Shown here in pieces: positions 1-10,200 of a DNA stretch of 64,000 bases. Positions within the stretch are counted from its first letter, which is position 1, and every line of letters begins with the position of its first letter. The position numbers and the translations under genes were made by a program. Source of the DNA: G965279355 sp965279355 (lineage in GTDB: Bacteria; Pseudomonadota; Alphaproteobacteria; CACIAM-22H2); assembly GCA_965279355.1 (NCBI GenBank), contig OZ257155.1, positions 682,001-746,000 of the forward strand, read 5' to 3'. The notes below the pieces were generated by a model that worked only from the letters and a program-made list of their open reading frames with translations, did not search any database and was not told the DNA's origin.

Positions 1-758
1 ATGTTCGGACCGTCCGACGGCGCATGATCGGGATCGGGATGGGTTTCCATGAAGACGGCGGCAACACCAATGGCGACGGCGCCTCTGGCGATCACCGGCG
101 CCATGCGGCGATCGCCGCCGCTGACGTTGCCCTGCCCGCCCGGCTGCTGCACGGAATGCGTGGCGTCGATCACAACGGGATAACCGGTCTGCGCCATGAT
201 AGGCAGTCCGCGCATATCGGTGACCAGGGTATTGTAGCCGAACGACGCGCCGCGCTCGGTCAGCAGGATCTTTTCGTTGCCGGTGCTGGCGATCTTCGAG
301 GCGACATTCTTCATGTCCCACGGCGCCAGGAACTGCCCCTTCTTCACATTGATCGCGCGGCCGGTCTCGCCGGCGGCAATCAGCAGATCAGTCTGGCGGC
401 ACAGGAAGGCCGGGATCTGCAGCACATCGACCGCTTCGGCGACCGGCGCGCACTGCTCTTTCTCGTGAATATCGGTGAGGACCGCGCAACCCCATTTCTC
501 GCGCACCTCGGCCATGATCGGCAGGCTTTCCTTCAGGCCGAGGCCGCGCGCTGTGTTGACGGAGGTGCGGTTCGCCTTGTCAAAGCTGGTCTTGTAAATG
601 AGGCCGATGCCGAGCTTGCCGCACATCTCCACGAGCGCGTGGCTGACCTCCAGCGCGTGCTGACGGCTTTCGAGCTGGCAGGGTCCGGCGATCAGCGCGA
701 AAGGCTGATCGTTGCCGATGGTGATGTTGCCGATAGGAACGTGACGGGGCGTAGTCAT
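1..758 (-). CDS. kdsA: 2-dehydro-3-deoxyphosphooctonate aldolase (KDO-8-phosphate synthase), C-terminus cut by window edge
   Basis: KdsA condenses phosphoenolpyruvate with arabinose 5-phosphate to make KDO-8-P, the first committed step toward the KDO sugar of lipopolysaccharide, in the cytosol. Reading the minus strand from an ATG at 758 gives MTTPRHVPIGN, then LIAGPCQLES (the conserved PEP-binding segment), YKTSFDKANRTS, DIHEKEQ, and near the edge DATHSVQQPGG and METHPDPDHAPSDGPNM, all typical of the family. About 252 codons are present of a usual ~280, so only the extreme C-terminus is missing. It belongs to the tpiA-secG-pyrG-kdsA neighbourhood but is separated from pyrG here by an unrelated gene at 809-2068. 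Identification is firm from motifs; the only gap is the truncated end. Confidence 0.95.
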   Translation of the reverse strand, partial: MTTPRHVPIGNITIGNDQPFALIAGPCQLESRQHALEVSHALVEMCGKLGIGLIYKTSFDKANRTSVNTARGLGLKESLPIMAEVREKWGCAVLTDIHEKEQCAPVAEAVDVLQIPAFLCRQTDLLIAAGETGRAINVKKGQFLAPWDMKNVASKIASTGNEKILLTERGASFGYNTLVTDMRGLPIMAQTGYPVVIDATHSVQQPGGQGNVSGGDRRMAPVIARGAVAIGVAAVFMETHPDPDHAPSDGPN

Positions 759-808
759 GGGTCACGTCTAGCCCACGGCCCCCTATCCCGCAATAGTATC
801 CCGCAAAA

Positions 809-2068
809 TTAGAGGCCGAGCATGGAACTGAGCGAACCGCTGTTTCCAGCCGAATTACCGCCCAGCAGGCCCGTGAACCCGGATTGGCCGTTACCGGCGG
901 CCTCAAGAAGTCCCAGGAACATCGACGTATTCTGCGCCCGCAGGACCGAGCGCATCTGGAGCACGCTATAGGCGCCCTGGCTGCCATAGGGATCGAACTG
1001 GGACATCAGGCTATCCGTCGTATTCTGCGCGCCCTCTTCCTCCGACGAACCGCCTTCCGCGAGGCGGGTCAATTCCGCCAACGCCGCCCGGCGCTCGTTG
1101 GTCGTGTAACTCTTGCTCTCATCGTAGAGGATGCTGTTCAGTTCCGCTGGCATCATCCCGGTGAACGGATTGGGGCTCAGGCCATACGTAAAGCGTGTGG
1201 CCTGGCGCGCGCGATCGCTGCGCGCCTGATCGGTGCCCGGCGGCTTCTCGTTATCGGCCGCGCGGCGCGTCGTTGTATCCAGAGTCTTGGACAAACCGTC
1301 GCGTACCACCAGCTCGATCCGGCTACGCTCAGCCATCGCCGCGCGGCGCTCATTGATCGTGTAATCGCCATTGTCGTTGGCGATGATCGCGGTCAGCTCG
1401 TCCCGCGTCTTCCCGGCAAAAGGATTGTCCTTTGTTACCGCCGTCACATAGGACGTCGCCGCCTGAGCCGAGGCGATACGGGCCGGATCGTTCGACTTCG
1501 GCATTTCGGCATTCGCCGCCGCCTTTTGCGCGTCTGTCTCGAGCGAGAGAGCCTTATCGAGGGTACTTGTATCGAGGAACGAGAATTCGGTGAAAGCAGC
1601 GCGGCGTTCGTTCAGCGTGTATCGACCGGTGGTATCCACGACGATCGAAGCCAGATCGACAAGGCTCTTGCCAGCAAACGGGTTCTCGTCCGTCTTCCCG
1701 GACAGATAGTCGGTCGCCTGCTGCGCAATCTTCTTGTGAACGGCATCACCGTCCTTCGGCAGCGCCTTGGCCGCAGCCTGCGCCTCTTTGACGCCGCTGA
1801 TGAAAATATCGTCGAGGATCGCCCGCATCTTCGCGGTGATCGCGTCTTCGGTGTCTTCGGTCTTGGATGCGGCGTAGGACGCCAGTGCCTGCAGCGCTGC
1901 CGGCGACAACGTCACCTCGACGCCAACGGTCTCGCGCAGGGTTGTCGCGGCCGTGGTCTGCTTCGTCGTGCCGTCCGGCTTGGTCGCTGTCCCGGCCGTC
2001 GAGGACGTGCCGTTGAAGAGCAGCGACGTGTAGCTCTGATAGGCCCCGTAATTCGTATTGATCGCCAT
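809..2068 (-). CDS. Hypothetical protein with three ~85-residue tandem repeats (NPF-x-G ... YT-x-NERRAA motif)
   Basis: I do not recognise a named family for this 419-residue protein. It has no signal peptide or membrane segment at its start (MAINTNYGAY). Three repeat units are visible, with the core motif at about residues 129-161, 215-247 and 300-332: NPF[AT]G, about 10 residues including [DE]L..I, then a D/N-rich turn and YT[LIT]NERRAA followed by [FML][TA]E. Each core is preceded by a helix of the type A..QAT.Y. The turn before YT (for example NDNGDYTIN) resembles a degenerate EF-hand or dockerin-type loop, but the twelfth-position glutamate is absent. The C-terminus is rich in Gly, Ser and Leu. 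It sits between pyrG and kdsA on the same strand, downstream of a terminator-like hairpin. A calcium-binding or structural role is speculation. Confidence 0.8.
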   Translation of the reverse strand: MAINTNYGAYQSYTSLLFNGTSSTAGTATKPDGTTKQTTAATTLRETVGVEVTLSPAALQALASYAASKTEDTEDAITAKMRAILDDIFISGVKEAQAAAKALPKDGDAVHKKIAQQATDYLSGKTDENPFAGKSLVDLASIVVDTTGRYTLNERRAAFTEFSFLDTSTLDKALSLETDAQKAAANAEMPKSNDPARIASAQAATSYVTAVTKDNPFAGKTRDELTAIIANDNGDYTINERRAAMAERSRIELVVRDGLSKTLDTTTRRAADNEKPPGTDQARSDRARQATRFTYGLSPNPFTGMMPAELNSILYDESKSYTTNERRAALAELTRLAEGGSSEEEGAQNTTDSLMSQFDPYGSQGAYSVLQMRSVLRAQNTSMFLGLLEAAGNGQSGFTGLLGGNSAGNSGSLSSMLGL

Positions 2069-2119
2069 GGCATGCCCAATCCTGATTTATGGTCAGAAAG
2101 AGCAAGGCATGGGCCATGA

Positions 2120-2145
2120 AAAAATGGCGGAAAACCGCCATTTTT
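2120..2145 (-). terminator. Hairpin with A/T tails, probably the intrinsic terminator of pyrG
   Basis: The stem ATGGCGG / CCGCCAT with an AAAA loop is flanked by A5 on one side and T5 on the other, so it can end transcription in both directions. On the minus strand it lies about 200 bases past the pyrG stop and just upstream of the 809-2068 gene, separating the two transcription units. Confidence 0.6.
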
Positions 2146-2204
2146 ATCGGCAACCGCTAGGCAGATTTTGCCGGTTTTGGCAGGATTTACCCTACCTTCA
2201 CGTT

Positions 2205-2313
2205 GTCATCCCAGCGAAAGCTGGGACCCAGGTGGCGCGACCTTTACGCAGTCACGCCGGAACGTCCTCGTGCGAAATCCCAACGGCTGGGTCCCAGCTT
2301 CCGCGGGGATGAC
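2205..2313. repeat. REP-like intergenic inverted repeat
   Basis: A 26-base arm at 2205-2230 starting GTCATCCCAGCGAAAGC is matched by its reverse complement at 2288-2313 with two mismatches. The 57-base centre separates the arms. The GTCATCCC[AC]GCG.AAGC.GGGA pattern is a common extragenic palindrome in proteobacterial genomes. It fills the pyrG-to-809/2068 gap and is not coding: the short open frames across it are on both strands and lack motifs. Only this copy was seen in the window. Confidence 0.75.
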
Positions 2314-2351
2314 AGAACAGATTGGGATGGCAAATGGTGGTCGTCGATCGA

Positions 2352-3986
2352 CTAAACCAACCGGCTCTGCTCCACCGCGGCCTTGATGAACGACGTAAAG
2401 AGCGGATGCGGATCGAAAGGCTTTGAGCGCAGTTCGGGGTGATACTGCACGCCGATGAACCAGGGATGGTCGGGAATCTCGACCGTCTCCGGCAGTTCGC
2501 CGTCCGGTGACATGCCGGCGAAGACGAGACCGGCCTTCTCCAGCCGGGCCTTGTAGTTGACGTTCACCTCGTAGCGATGGCGATGCCGCTCGCGGATTGT
2601 CGTCGCGCCGTAAACTTCCGAGATATGACTGCCGGGCTTGAGCACGGCGTCGTAGCCGCCGAGCCGCATCGTGCCGCCGAGATTGTCGCCGGCGCCGCGC
2701 TTCTCCAGCGTGTTGCCACGCACCCATTCCGTGAGAAGGCCGACCAGCGGATCGGGTGTCGGGCCGAATTCGGTCGTGTTGGCCTTTTCGATGCCGCACA
2801 GATTGCGCGCCGCCTCGACAACCGCCATCTGCATGCCAAAGCAGATGCCGAAATACGGCACCTTGCGTTCGCGCGCATAGCGGATGGCGCGGATCATGCC
2901 TTCCGAGCCGCGCTGACCGAAGGCGCCCGGGACCAGGATCGCATGCGCGCCGTCGAGCGCTTCGAAATTGCCGGCACCGTTTTCGAACTGCTCGGATTCC
3001 AGCCAGTTCAGCTTGACCTTCACGTTGTTGGCGATGCCGCCATGCGTGAGGGCCTCGGCCAGCGATTTATACGCGTCGAGCAGGTTGGTGTACTTGCCGA
3101 CCACCGCGACATTCACCTCGCCTTCCGGCTGGAGGACGCGGCGGACGATTTCCTCCCAGCGGCTCAGATCCGGCGGCCGGCGGCCGGGATCGATGCCGAA
3201 ATGGCGGAGCACTTCGCGATCGAAGCCCTGCTCGTGATAGCGCAGCGGCACTTCGTAGATCGAGCGCGCATCGAGCGCCGGAATGACGGCTTCCTCGCGC
3301 ACGTTGCAGAACAGCGCGATCTTCTTGCGCGAGCTGAGCGGGATTTCCCGGTCGCAGCGGCAGAGCAGGATATCGGGCTGGATGCCGACGGTGAGCAGTT
3401 CCTTGGCGGAATGCTGGGTGGGCTTGGTCTTGAGCTCGCCCGCCGACGGGATATAGGGCACCAGGGTCAGGTGAACATAGAGCACGCGGTCGCGGCCGAG
3501 CTCGTTGCCGAGCTGGCGGATGGCTTCGAGGAACGGCAGGCTTTCGATGTCGCCGACCGTGCCGCCGATTTCGCACAGCAGGAAATCGACATCGTCGCAG
3601 TCGGATTTGACGAATTCCTTGATGGCGTCGGTGACGTGCGGAATGACCTGCACGGTGGCGCCCAGATAATCCCCGCGCCGCTCCTTGGCGATCACGCTGG
3701 AATAGATCCGGCCCGTGGTGATGTTGTCGGACTGCCGCGACGCGACGCCCGTGAAGCGCTCGTAGTGGCCAAGATCGAGATCGGTCTCGGCACCGTCATC
3801 GGTGACGTAGACCTCGCCGTGCTGGTAGGGGCTCATGGTCCCCGGATCGACATTCAGGTAGGGGTCGAGCTTGCGCAGCCGGACCTTAAACCCACGGGCC
3901 TGGAGTACCGCGCCAAGTGCTGCGGACGCCAAACCTTTGCCGAGAGAGGAGACCACGCCGCCGGTGATAAAGATGAACCGCGTCAT
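2352..3986 (-). CDS. pyrG: CTP synthase (glutamine-hydrolysing)
   Basis: PyrG aminates UTP to CTP using ATP and glutamine, the last step of de novo pyrimidine nucleotide synthesis, in the cytosol. The 544-residue product has the expected full length. The N-terminal synthetase domain opens with MTRFIFITGGVVSSLGKG (P-loop-like GGVVSSLGKG) and contains DPYLNVDPGTMSPYQHGEVY and CEIGGTVGDIES. The C-terminal class I glutaminase domain contains the nucleophile segment FGICFGMQMAV and the HPE segment YHPE. The start at 3986 is the canonical family start. Upstream, on the minus strand, an exact TATAAT lies at 4051-4056, but no convincing -35 element accompanies it. In related genomes secG commonly lies directly upstream; here a divergent kinase gene separates them. 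Confidence 0.97.
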   Translation of the reverse strand: MTRFIFITGGVVSSLGKGLASAALGAVLQARGFKVRLRKLDPYLNVDPGTMSPYQHGEVYVTDDGAETDLDLGHYERFTGVASRQSDNITTGRIYSSVIAKERRGDYLGATVQVIPHVTDAIKEFVKSDCDDVDFLLCEIGGTVGDIESLPFLEAIRQLGNELGRDRVLYVHLTLVPYIPSAGELKTKPTQHSAKELLTVGIQPDILLCRCDREIPLSSRKKIALFCNVREEAVIPALDARSIYEVPLRYHEQGFDREVLRHFGIDPGRRPPDLSRWEEIVRRVLQPEGEVNVAVVGKYTNLLDAYKSLAEALTHGGIANNVKVKLNWLESEQFENGAGNFEALDGAHAILVPGAFGQRGSEGMIRAIRYARERKVPYFGICFGMQMAVVEAARNLCGIEKANTTEFGPTPDPLVGLLTEWVRGNTLEKRGAGDNLGGTMRLGGYDAVLKPGSHISEVYGATTIRERHRHRYEVNVNYKARLEKAGLVFAGMSPDGELPETVEIPDHPWFIGVQYHPELRSKPFDPHPLFTSFIKAAVEQSRLV

Positions 3987-4212
3987 GGACCTTTAAAGTA
4001 TAGCTCCGGACCGCCTTCGCCCACCTGATTTCTGCCTTCTCCACAACAAAATTATATTGACGAATCAACGCGACTCGCCCGGTACCGCGAAACCTCAAAA
4101 CCCTCACTGATTTTTAAGATTTCCGGCCTAAACAGGCTGTGCGCGGCACTTTTTGTGCCCGCCCGTGGCCGTCGCTCGGGGGAGCGGATCGGCGCGGCGC
4201 GAAAGAACAGCG

Positions 4213-7200
4213 ATGCCGAACGTCGCACGCCTTCGGCGCAGATCGTTTGCCCTTCTGCGCGCCGGGATTCTGGCCTTCTCCGCCCTGGTCATCGCAGGCG
4301 GCGGATGGAGCCAGTATCATGCCTATCTCGAAGAGAAAGAGGACGTCCTGACCGAGGCCATCCGCGACTTGGATGTGCTGCTGCGCAGCCTGGACGAGCA
4401 CCTGGTCAGAACGTTTCACGGTGCCGACGTCGTCCTGCAGGTCATGGCAGACCGGCTGGAAGCCAGCCTCAGCCGCGGCGAGCAGCCGACAGACGAGGCG
4501 CATGCCCTCTTTGATGTCCTGCGCCAGCGTAGCCCGCAGTTCCGGATTCTGGCAGCGGCCGATGCCGCCGGCAGGCCTGTCGCGATGAGCGCGCGGGCCG
4601 GTTACGTCGTCCCCCCGCTCAATCTCGGCACGATGGACCTCTTCACCCAGCCTCGGGATCAACAGGCCCAGACAACGATCGTGCTCCCTCCACGTCCGAG
4701 CGCCGTTGACCGGCAGCAGGTCGTTCCCCTCGCGCGCCGCCTTCAGACGTCCGACGGGCGCTTTCTCGGCGTCGTCGTCGGCATTCTCGACGTCAATTAT
4801 TTCGAATCGTTCTACACGAGTTTGCAAAACAACGTTGCGAACCGGATCAGCATCTTCACGGCAGACGGAACGCTGGTGACGCGGACCGAACCAGGGGCGC
4901 GACCCGCCCGCGCGCCGGCCTTCGTCGACCGTTTGCCGGTCGAGCCCAGCGGCGCCTACTGGCAGGCCGCTGACGAATCCTCACCAGCCCGCCACATCGT
5001 CTATCGGAAGACCAGCCTTCCCTACGTGATCACGGCAACCATCCCCGAGGATATTCTTGCGAACCGGATTCATGCCTTTTCGAAACAGGCGATAACCAGA
5101 GCGGCAGTTATCGCGCTCGCGTTTGGGGCGCTGGCGGCCCTGCTCATCATCGCAACATACCGCCGGGAAAGCCTGGCCGGAGAACTCTCGCGCAGCGAAA
5201 CTCGTTTTCGCGATTTCGCCGATGCCGCAACCGACTGGTATTGGGAAATGGGACCGGATCTCCGGTTCACATATTTCTCGGACACACCGAACAGCGTCCG
5301 GAACGAGCATCGCCGCCAGATGATTGGCATGCGTCGTGACGAAACCGTCGATCCGGCAACGCAGAGCGCGGCATGGCGTCAGCATCTCGACGATATGGAG
5401 AACCGCCGCCCGTTCCGCGAAGTGATCCAGACCGTCGCCCTCGCCGACGACACGATGCAGTTCGTCAAACTCAGCGGTAAACCGATCTTCGACAGGGCCG
5501 GGACGTTTCTCGGCTATCGCGGCACGGCAACTGACCTGACCAGCCAGACCCGCGCCGCACAGATTGCCGAGCGGTCACAGATGCTTCTCGTGGAGGCCGT
5601 CAACGCCATCCACGAAGGCATCGCGATTTTCGATGCCGATGAACGGCTGGTGATCAGCAATGCCCATCTGGACGCCTTGTATCCGCAGGCCGCGGGCCTC
5701 TTCCGGCCCGGAACCCATATCGACGATATCCTGCGCAATATCGCCCGACAGGGCGAGCACAAGGGCCTCAGCGCACAAAACAGCGAGCGATGGGTCGTCA
5801 AGCGGCGCGAGCGCCGCCGCGCAAACGGTGTCGACGAATACCAGTTGCCCGGCGGCCGGCATCTGCGCCTCTCTGTGGTTCAACTCGCCGATGGCGGCTT
5901 TGTCACGCTGCATACCGAAATCACACGAGACAAGCAGCGCGAGGCCGCCCTTGCGGCAAGTGAATCGAGATTCCGCGATTTCGCCGAGGCTGTCTCCGAC
6001 GGCTATTGGGAAATGGATGCGGCGCTGCGTTACATCTTCATCACATCGATGACGGATGAAGATCTCGCGCAGCAGTTCATCGGCAAGCACCGCTGGGATC
6101 TGGTCGATCCGGAGGATCAGGACGAGCGCTGGCGGTCACATCTCGACGACATGCGCAACGAGCGTCCATTCCGCGACGTCCACCAGCGCCGGGCGCTGGC
6201 CGACGGCACGGTCATCTACGCATCGCTCAGCGGAAAGCCGGTTTACGACGACGCGGGAAAATTCCAGGGCTATCGCGGCACCACGACCGACATCACCAAA
6301 ACCGTTGTCGCTGAACAGCAGGCAGACCGCCTGCAGAGATTGCTCGCCGAGGCCGTCGAAACGGTCCCCGCCGGGTTCATCCTGTATGGGCCGGACGACC
6401 GGCTGGTCCTGTGCAACGAACGCTACCGGCAGTTTAATGCCCAGTGGCCCCATATTTGCGTCCCCGGGACACGCTTTGAGGACATCGCGCGTTTGGGCAC
6501 AAAGCACAATTTCTATGGAGCCCTGGACAGCAACATCGCTGCAGCCGTCGAGAAAAGAATAGAGCTGCACCGCACGGGTGGAACGCACGATCGCCAAATG
6601 CCAGATGGTCAGTGGCTGCGAATCAGCGAAGTGCGTCTCGCCGACGGCAGCACCGTCGGAATTCATACCGACATCACCGAAGACAAGCGCCGCGAAGCGC
6701 AACTTCAGGAGCTCGCGGCCAAGAACGCCCTGCTCGCCGATGCCGTCGATACCATTTCCACCGGCATTGTTCTGTACGATCCGGACGACCGGGTGGTTTT
6801 CTGCAACGAAGGATACCGTCGGCTCTATGCCCACGCGCCCGAATTTTATAAGCCCGGCATGCATTTTGAAGACATCATGGCTAATGCCATTGGGCGTATG
6901 GGCGACACAAAATTCAGTTTCTCCATGGGCGTGGACAACGACATCGAGGCAGCCTCCGCGAAAAGAATCGAGCTGCACCGGACAGGCGGAACTCACGATC
7001 GACTGCACCCAGACGGTCAATGGCGGCGGGTCAGCGAAGTTCGGCTCGCCGATGGCAGCATTATCGGAATCCACACCGACATCACGGCAGACAAGCGCCG
7101 CGAGGCCGAGCTTGAGAATCTGGCGGCCAAGAACGCCCTGCTCGCCGAGGCCGTCAAGACCGTACCCGCCGGCTTCGTCCTGTACGACCCGGATGACCGG

Positions 7201-10200
7201 CTGATTCTCTGCAACGAACGCTACCGGCAGTTTTACGCAGGAACACCCCAAATCTGCGAGCCCGGCATCCGCTTTGAAGACGTGGCACGTATCGGCGCAA
7301 TGCGCCTTCGCTATAAATCCCTCGATACCGACATTGACACGGCTATTGCCAAAAGAATCGAACTGCACCGCAGCGGCGGTACGCACGACCGCCAGCTCCC
7401 GGACGGTGAGTGGCGGCGGATCAGCGAAGTACAGCTGCCTGACGGCAGTATTGTCGGTATCCATGCGGATATCACCGAAGACAAGCGGCGCGAGGCAGCG
7501 CTCCAGGAGCTGGCGGCCAAGAATGCACTCTTTGCAACAGCAATCGAGAACAGTTCCTGCGCCATCCTCATCAGCGATCCGCAGGAAGACAATCGCCCCA
7601 TCGTCTATGTGAATGCGGCTTTCGAAACGCTTACCGGCTACAGCAAGGAAGAGGTCCTGGGAAAAAGTGCTGCCCTTCTCTACGGTCCCAAGACGGACCC
7701 CGAAGGCCTACGAGCGCTTTACAGCGGCATCGAGACGGGCAAGCCGGTCCAGGTTTCCCTGCAGCACTACCGCAAGGACGGCACGCCGATACACTTCAAC
7801 GTCAACGTCGCTCCAGTGCGCGACGCGAACGGAACCGTCACGCACATCGTATCCGTGCGCACCGACATTACGGCGCGCATCGAAGCGGAAAACCGCCTGC
7901 GCGACTTCGCCGACGCCGGTGCCGATTTTCAGTGGGAGACCGACGCCGACCTCCGGTTCACCTATTTCTCGCCCGCGGCCAAACGCATCATTGGCATCGA
8001 GCCCGAGCAGATGTACGTGCACACCCCCGAAATCTTCAGAAACGAAAATTCCTCTGCAGAATGGTGGGAGACCATCCTTGATGACTTCCGGAACCACCGC
8101 GCCGTCCGGAATCTGCGCTTCAGCGAAATCATGCGGCACGGGACACAAGTCCATCTGGAACTGAATGCCAAGCCAATCTTCGACGAAGACGGCCGCTTCA
8201 AGGGCTATCGCGGCAGCGGAACCGACATAACGAGCGAAGTGACGGCGGAGCAGAATGCGGCGCGGTCCCGGCAGCAGCTGAGCGACGCGGTCGACGCGCT
8301 GACCGACGGCTTCGTCCTGTTCGATGCCAACGACCAGCTTGTCATCTGCAACGAGCAGTACCGGCAGCTTCACAGCCCGGTTGCGGACATCCTCATCCCC
8401 GGCACCCATATCGACAAAATCTTCCGGCGCGCTGCCTATTCCGGCCTCCATCCCAGCGCCAACGGTCGCGAAGACGAATGGATCGCCGAACGCATTCGGG
8501 ATTATCGCGCAGCCGGCAGGCACTATCGGGAACTGTCGGACGGCCGCTGGCTGAGCATCCGCTCCGTCGTACTCGCCGACGGAAGTCTTGCCGCGATCCA
8601 TTCCGATGTCACCGCGGAAAAACGCCGCGAAGCGGAACTCGCGGAACTCGCCGGCAAAAATGCCCTCCTCGCCGCCGCAGTCGAAATGACCGGCAGTGGC
8701 ATTGTCATCACCGACCCCACCCAGCCGGGACGGCCCATTGTCTATGTCAATCCTGCGTTCTCGAAGTTGACAGGATTCTCTTTCGAAGACGCCGTCGGCC
8801 AAAGCTTCCGGCTTCTAACCGGCCCGGAATCGGATCCCGACATTGGCGGAGAAATTCATGCGGCGCTCTCAGCCGGACAACCCATCAAAATACGCCAGTT
8901 GGGGTATCGCAAGGACGGCACGCATTTCGACGTCGACCTCAGCATAAGCCCGGTGCGCGATGCGAGCGGCGCGATTACGCATTTTGTCGGCGTTCACAAC
9001 GACATTACCGCCCATATCCAGGCGGCCGAGCGCCTACGCGCAAGCGAAGAGCGCCTGAGAAATCTCGCGGACAACGTTCCGGGAATTATTTTCCAGCGGA
9101 CCCATAGGCCGGACGGCAGTTTCTATTTCAGCTACATGAGCGAGCGCTGTTTCGATCTGTCCGGCGACACAGCAGAACAGTTGCGCCTCGACCCCACGCA
9201 GGTCGGCAGCCGCGTTCACCCTGAAGACCGTGACACGTATCGCCACGTCTTCCTGGATGCGATGCGCGACATGAAGCCGGCAGAGTACGAGTTTCGCTTC
9301 ACGCACCGGATCACAGGAGAAATGCGATGGGCCCGATCGTTGTTCAAACCGCACCCCGCTCCAAATGGCGATGTCATCATTGATGGCGTCGTTCTCGATA
9401 TTACGGATCACAAGCTTGCGGCGGAGCGGCTTCGCGAGAACGAAGAGCGGCTCCGCATGATCGCCGAAAGCATGCCAGGTATTCTCTTTCAACGGATCAC
9501 GGACCGGAACGGCGTCAATCGCTACGAATTTATCAGCAAACGAATCGTAGATCACACCGGCTACACCGTCGCCGAACTCTTCGAGAACCCGTCCATCTTC
9601 CAGAACATGATTGTTCCCGAAGACCGAGCCCGGATGGAAAAGGCCTTCGCGCCCATCTCCGACGCCGAAATGAAGCCGTTCGAGATGGAATACCGCATGC
9701 GCATTCGCAGCGGAGAAGTCCGCTGGTTCAACACCATGTATACGCCGCGCCGGGCGGCGAACGGAGACACGATCTGGGACGGTATGTCGTTCGACATCAC
9801 CCGTGCGAAGACTCTGAAGCGGCAGCGCCGGGAACTGGAATCGCAGCTCCGTCACTCGCAACGGATCGATGCGCTGGGAACCCTCGCCGGCGGCATGGCG
9901 CACGACGTGAACAATACCCTGGTGCCGATCCTCGCACTCAGCAAGCTTACGCACAAGGCGCTGCCCGACGACAGTCCGCACAAAAACAACATGCAATCCA
10001 TCATCGATGCGACCTATCGCATCCGCGATCTCGTTGCGCGCGTCCTGGCGTTCAGTCGCAAGCAGACGTCCCAAGCACGACCGCTTCGCCTGCAGACCGT
10101 GATTGCCAGCACCGTCCACCTTCTCAACGTGACGCTGCCGCCGAACATTAAGCTTGTGCAACAGGTCGACGAGACCATTCCAGATATCCTGGGAGACAAG

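Noticed and set aside
884..2119. 411-codon plus-strand frame opposite the repeat protein
   Set aside because: Arg/Gly-rich shadow with no motifs; the opposite frame has three conserved repeats.
4057..4062. TTGACG as the -35 of the giant kinase promoter
   Set aside because: No -10-like hexamer occurs 16-19 bases downstream.
4153..4212. TTG start giving the giant kinase 20 more residues
   Set aside because: No ribosome site, and the added residues are Arg/Ser-rich without a role; the signal-anchor layout starts at ATG 4213.
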